A DNA stretch of 64,000 nt from Vibrio ouci (lineage in GTDB: Bacteria > Pseudomonadota > Gammaproteobacteria > Enterobacterales > Vibrionaceae). The notes beneath the pieces were generated by a model that saw only the letters and a list, made by a program, of their open reading frames with translations, had not been told where the DNA came from and searched no databases. The stretch spans positions 178,952 to 242,951 of the forward strand of contig NZ_SATR01000003.1 in assembly GCF_004551525.1 (NCBI RefSeq), written 5' to 3'. A program made the translations under genes and the position numbers. Below are positions 60,969 to 64,000 of this stretch, piece after piece; position 1 is the first letter of the stretch; the number at the start of each line of letters is the position of its first letter.

Positions 60969-62704
60969 TGACTTTTTCTACTGACAATAATAAGCAGGTG
61001 GTATTAGACCAAGAGTTAGGAAAGCTTTCCGATAACGAACGTCTAAAAACACAAAGTAATTTCCTGCGCGGGACGATTGAGCAAGATCTTCAAGACAGAA
61101 TTACGGGTGGCTTTACCGCAGATAACTTTCAGCTAATTCGTTTCCACGGTATGTATCAACAAGATGACCGTGATATTAGAAACGAACGTGCTAAGCAAAA
61201 GCTAGAGCCTTTGCATAACGTAATGCTTCGAGCTCGTATGCCAGGGGGCATCATCACGCCAAAGCAGTGGTTAGCGATTGATAAGTTTGCAACAGAACAA
61301 TCTCTGTATGGCAGTATTCGTCTGACAACTCGCCAAACGTTCCAGTTCCACGGTGTTCTGAAGCCAAATATCAAGTTAATGCACCAAACACTGAATAGTA
61401 TTGGTATTGATTCCATCGCGACAGCGGGTGACGTTAACCGAAATGTTCTATGTACCACTAACCCAGTTGAATCTGAGCTGCACCAAGAAGCTTACGAATG
61501 GGCGAAAAAGATCAGTGAGCATCTATTACCTAAGACTAAAGCGTATGCGGAAATTTGGTTAGATGGTGAAAAGGTAGAAACAACCGACGATGATGAGCCA
61601 ATTCTAGGTAAGACCTATCTACCTCGTAAGTTCAAAACAACGGTTGTGATTCCGCCGCAAAACGATGTTGATGTTCATGCTAACGATCTTAACTTCGTGG
61701 CGATTGGTGAGAACGGCAAGCTGGTGGGCTTTAATGTCCTAGTCGGTGGCGGTCTAGCAATGACTCACGGTGATACATCTACTTATGCTCGTCGCGCCGA
61801 TGACTTTGGTTTTGTTCCATTAGATAAAACATTAGAAGTTGCAGCTGCAGTAGTAACAACTCAGCGTGATTGGGGTAACCGTTCAAACCGTAAGAATGCT
61901 AAAACTAAGTACACACTAGACCGCGTTGGTATTGATGTATTTAAAGCGGAAGTAGAAAAACGTGCTGGCGTTAAGTTTGGCGATAGCCGTCCATACGAGT
62001 TCACAGATCGTGGCGACCGTATCGGTTGGGTTGAAGGTATCGATGGTAAACACCACTTAGCGCTGTTTATTGAAAACGGTCGTCTACTGGACTTCCCTGG
62101 TAAACCTTTGAAAACCGGTGTTGCTGAAATTGCCAAGATCCATAAAGGTGATTTCCGTATGACAGCGAACCAGAACTTAATCGTTGCTGGTGTGGCTAAG
62201 GGTCAGAAAGCTAAGATAGAGAAGATTGCTCGCGAGCACGGTTTAATTGATGACAGTGTCAGTGAACAGCGTAAAAGCTCAATGGCGTGTGTGGCATTCC
62301 CAACCTGTCCTCTAGCAATGGCAGAGGCGGAACGTTTCTTACCTCAGTTTGTTACTGATGTAGAAGGCATCCTTGAGAAACACGGTTTACCTGAAGAAGA
62401 AAACATCATCCTTCGAGTTACTGGTTGTCCAAATGGTTGTGGCCGCGCAATGTTGGCCGAAATTGGTTTAGTAGGTAAAGCGCCTGGTCGTTATAACCTT
62501 CACCTAGGTGGCAACCGAGCGGGAACGCGTATTCCGAAGATGTATAAAGAGAACATCACAGACAAACAGATACTTGAACAAATTGATCAGCTGGTTGGCC
62601 GCTGGGCTAAAGAGCGTGAAGCTGACGAAGGATTTGGTGATTTCACAATCCGAGCTGGCATCATCCAAGAAGTTAAAGTATCAAAGAGGGATTTACATGC
62701 TTGA
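60968..62704 (+). CDS. cysI: Sulfite reductase hemoprotein, beta subunit
   Basis: 578 residues (E. coli 570). It reduces sulfite to sulfide at a siroheme-[4Fe-4S] centre. The cluster cysteines appear in V-A-F-P-T-C-P-L-A and T-G-C-P-N-G-C-G-R near residues 443 and 482, with the basic siroheme-binding residues upstream (R-L-T-T-R-Q-T-F-Q). It overlaps cysJ by one base and cysH by eight, so all three are co-translated. Siroheme supply can come from CobA at 44 kb plus unlinked genes. Confidence 0.97.
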   Translation: MTFSTDNNKQVVLDQELGKLSDNERLKTQSNFLRGTIEQDLQDRITGGFTADNFQLIRFHGMYQQDDRDIRNERAKQKLEPLHNVMLRARMPGGIITPKQWLAIDKFATEQSLYGSIRLTTRQTFQFHGVLKPNIKLMHQTLNSIGIDSIATAGDVNRNVLCTTNPVESELHQEAYEWAKKISEHLLPKTKAYAEIWLDGEKVETTDDDEPILGKTYLPRKFKTTVVIPPQNDVDVHANDLNFVAIGENGKLVGFNVLVGGGLAMTHGDTSTYARRADDFGFVPLDKTLEVAAAVVTTQRDWGNRSNRKNAKTKYTLDRVGIDVFKAEVEKRAGVKFGDSRPYEFTDRGDRIGWVEGIDGKHHLALFIENGRLLDFPGKPLKTGVAEIAKIHKGDFRMTANQNLIVAGVAKGQKAKIEKIAREHGLIDDSVSEQRKSSMACVAFPTCPLAMAEAERFLPQFVTDVEGILEKHGLPEEENIILRVTGCPNGCGRAMLAEIGLVGKAPGRYNLHLGGNRAGTRIPKMYKENITDKQILEQIDQLVGRWAKEREADEGFGDFTIRAGIIQEVKVSKRDLHA

Positions 62705-63473
62705 TTCTGTCGCTTCCAAACCGAAGTTAGCAGAACTGCTCTCATTAACTAAGACGGAGCAAATCCTCCGTCTTGCAGAAATTAATGCGGAGTTAGAACA
62801 GCTAACTGCCCAGCAAAGAGTCGCTTGGGCACTCGAGAACTTAGAAGGTAAGTTCGTAGTATCATCAAGCTTTGGTATTCAAGCTGCGGTCATGCTACAT
62901 CTTGTTACTCAGCAGAAACCCGATATTCCAGTTATATTGACGGACACAGGTTATTTGTTTCCGGAGACGTACCGTTTCATTGATCAATTAAGTGATCAGC
63001 TAACACTGAACTTAAAAGTGTACCGCTCTGCGGAAAGCGCGCATTGGCAAGAGGCGCGTTACGGTAAATTGTGGGAACAAGGTATCGATGGTATAGAGAA
63101 GTACAACAAGATTAATAAAGTGGAACCTATGCGCCGTGCTTTAGATGAGTTAGAAGCGGGGACATGGTTTTCTGGTTTGCGCCGCGAACAATCTAAATCA
63201 CGTACCAACTTACCAATCCTCTCTGTTCAAAATGGTGTGTTCAAGTTCTTACCAGTGATCGACTGGAGTAATAAAGATGTTCACTACTATTTAGAAGAGA
63301 ACGGACTTTCATACCATCCATTGTGGGACGAAGGCTATCTTTCGGTGGGGGATACCCATACCACTAAGAAGTGGGAACCGGGAATGGCAGAAGAAGAAAC
63401 GCGTTTCTTTGGTTTGAAGCGTGAATGTGGTCTTCATGAAGATGATAGAGAGCAAGATGGTTCGGGAATCTGA
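62697..63473 (+). CDS. cysH: Phosphoadenosine phosphosulfate reductase
   Basis: 258 residues (E. coli 244). It reduces PAPS to sulfite with thioredoxin. [10 protein letters not shown] near residue 55 is the PP-loop-like motif and the active cysteine is in K-R-E-C-G-L-H close to the C terminus. The extra cysteine pairs of APS reductases are absent, so PAPS is the substrate, in line with the presence of cysC. The ATG at 62697 follows AAAGAGGG and lies inside the cysI end; longer frames upstream are not real. Confidence 0.96.
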   Translation: MLDSVASKPKLAELLSLTKTEQILRLAEINAELEQLTAQQRVAWALENLEGKFVVSSSFGIQAAVMLHLVTQQKPDIPVILTDTGYLFPETYRFIDQLSDQLTLNLKVYRSAESAHWQEARYGKLWEQGIDGIEKYNKINKVEPMRRALDELEAGTWFSGLRREQSKSRTNLPILSVQNGVFKFLPVIDWSNKDVHYYLEENGLSYHPLWDEGYLSVGDTHTTKKWEPGMAEEETRFFGLKRECGLHEDDREQDGSGI

Positions 63474-63498
63474 TCTGTTTGCTTATATACAGAAAGAG

Positions 63499-63523
63499 AA
63501 GGGTCGCGAAAGCGGCCCTTTTT
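63499..63523 (+). terminator. Terminator of cysJIH
   Basis: GGGTCGC (63501-63507), GAAA loop, GCGGCCC (63512-63518), one G.T pair, then five T. Confidence 0.9.
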
Positions 63524-63657
63524 GTATCTCTAAATGGCAAATGTGGATAAGTCTGTGGGTATTGTGTTTGTTTTCTAGGGGTAAAGTTGGATAAATAAGG
63601 CTTTGGATGAAAGTTGGCCTGTTAACCGTTATTTTTGCAATTTTTTCAAAATAACGC

Positions 63658-63685
63658 TTGCCAATGTGAGCGCGATCTCTATAAT
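63658..63685 (+). promoter_or_regulatory. rRNA operon promoter P1
   Basis: TTGCCA (63658-63663), 16 bases, TATAAT (63680-63685), then a GC-rich discriminator GCCTCC as in stringently controlled rRNA promoters. A-rich and T-rich tracts upstream (63631-63652) may be an UP element. Confidence 0.8.
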
Positions 63686-63760
63686 GCCTCCTCGTCGACA
63701 GGGCAAGAGCTCACAAGGGTTCAAGCAAGGTTGGCACGGTTAAGTAGCCAAGCGGAAACG

Positions 63761-63782
63761 TTTGAAAAAAGTTTGAAAAAAG
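63761..63782 (+). repeat. 11-bp tandem A-tract repeat before rRNA promoter P2
   Basis: TTTGAAAAAAG occurs twice without a gap (63761-63771, 63772-63782), one helical turn apart, ending four bases before the -35 box. It looks like an UP element or bent DNA. Confidence 0.65.
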
Positions 63783-63785
63783 TGG

Positions 63786-63813
63786 TTGACACTAAAACTT
63801 AACTCGCTACAAT
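63786..63813 (+). promoter_or_regulatory. rRNA operon promoter P2
   Basis: A consensus TTGACA (63786-63791), 16 bases, TACAAT (63808-63813), followed by GGCCGCCTC, a GC-rich discriminator. Confidence 0.88.
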
Positions 63814-63819
63814 GGCCGC

Positions 63820-64000
63820 CTCTTCCGAAGTGATGCAAGTCACAAAGAAGAGAAGCTCTTTAAAAATATAGACCTATCAATCTGTGTGGGCACTCGTTGA
63901 TGATAATCCAATTAGATACTTCGGTATCAAATTAGGTTTCAATGAAACGAAGTGACCAAACGAGATTAGCTTTCTTTGTAAAAGGAAACTTAGTCTTGGC
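63820..64000 (+). other. rRNA operon leader with boxA
   Basis: The leader transcript of an rrn operon. It holds boxA GCTCTTTAAAAA at 63855-63866, the NusB/S10 antitermination site, and a UUCG-capped hairpin GATAC-TTCG-GTATC (63915-63928). The sequence TTTCAATGAAACGA near 63938 is typical of the region before 16S rRNA. The 16S gene itself starts beyond the window. Confidence 0.85.

Noticed and set aside
62508..62696. A longer cysH frame with 63 extra residues
   Set aside because: It lies inside cysI in another frame; the ATG at 62697 has AAAGAGGG before it and gives the normal CysH length.

Overview
This window is core chromosome of a marine gamma-proteobacterium, almost certainly a Vibrio. 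The evidence is a CRP nearly identical to the E. coli protein, the sodium-motor gene motX between purA and rnr, a DUF2780 protein of the VcgC/VcgE type, a TIGR04219 outer-membrane protein, and the Vibrio-like order pabA-argD-astA-astD-DUF1338-crp. I see no prophage, integron, CRISPR array, restriction system or tRNA. The densest part (24.1-38.1 kb) is the S10-spc-alpha ribosomal protein cluster.

Layout. 0-6.4 kb: a small exported protein, pabA, then arginine succinyltransferase genes (argD/astC, astA, astD) with a 163-bp ERIC-like palindrome inserted in front of astA, and a DUF1338 protein. 6.4-12 kb (minus strand): yheS, a TIGR02444 gene, yheT, yheU, prkB and crp. 12-15.4 kb: the glutathione-gated K+ efflux genes kefG-kefB, then yheV and slyD. 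15.5-23.8 kb: iaaA, purA, motX behind a near-consensus sigma-28 promoter, an exported amidohydrolase on the minus strand, then rnr-rlmB.

24.1-38.1 kb: S10 operon (rpsJ to rpsQ) behind a long leader, spc operon (rplN to rpmJ, including secY), and alpha operon (rpsM to rplQ with rpoA) behind an S4-type pseudoknot leader. The spc and alpha operons each have their own promoter. The alpha promoter sits in the loop of a terminator-like hairpin.

38-44.2 kb: DUF2780 protein, fklB, a YtfB/OapA-like protein, an elaA plus EamA-transporter pair, a Crp/Fnr-type regulator and periplasmic cpdB. 44.4-50.1 kb: cobA-cysD-cysN-SLC13 permease-cysC, for siroheme precursor synthesis, sulfate uptake and sulfate activation. 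50.1-56 kb (minus strand): zur with a CheX-like gene, and a two-gene signalling unit made of an HD-GYP response regulator and a 1199-residue hybrid kinase. 56-59 kb: dusA, pspG, a TIGR04219 barrel and a short conserved protein. 59.1-63.5 kb: cysJ-cysI-cysH. With the cobA-cysC operon this gives the full route from external sulfate to sulfide. The window ends in two promoters and the leader of an rRNA operon whose 16S gene lies just outside.

No wholly new system is evident. The best leads are regulatory: the sigma-28 promoter of motX, the terminator/promoter overlap before rpsM, a hairpin plus T8 in the spc leader, a CRP-like site at a class I-like distance from an exported deaminase-like enzyme, the palindromic repeat splitting the ast genes, and a diverged direct repeat in the 484-bp gap before dusA.
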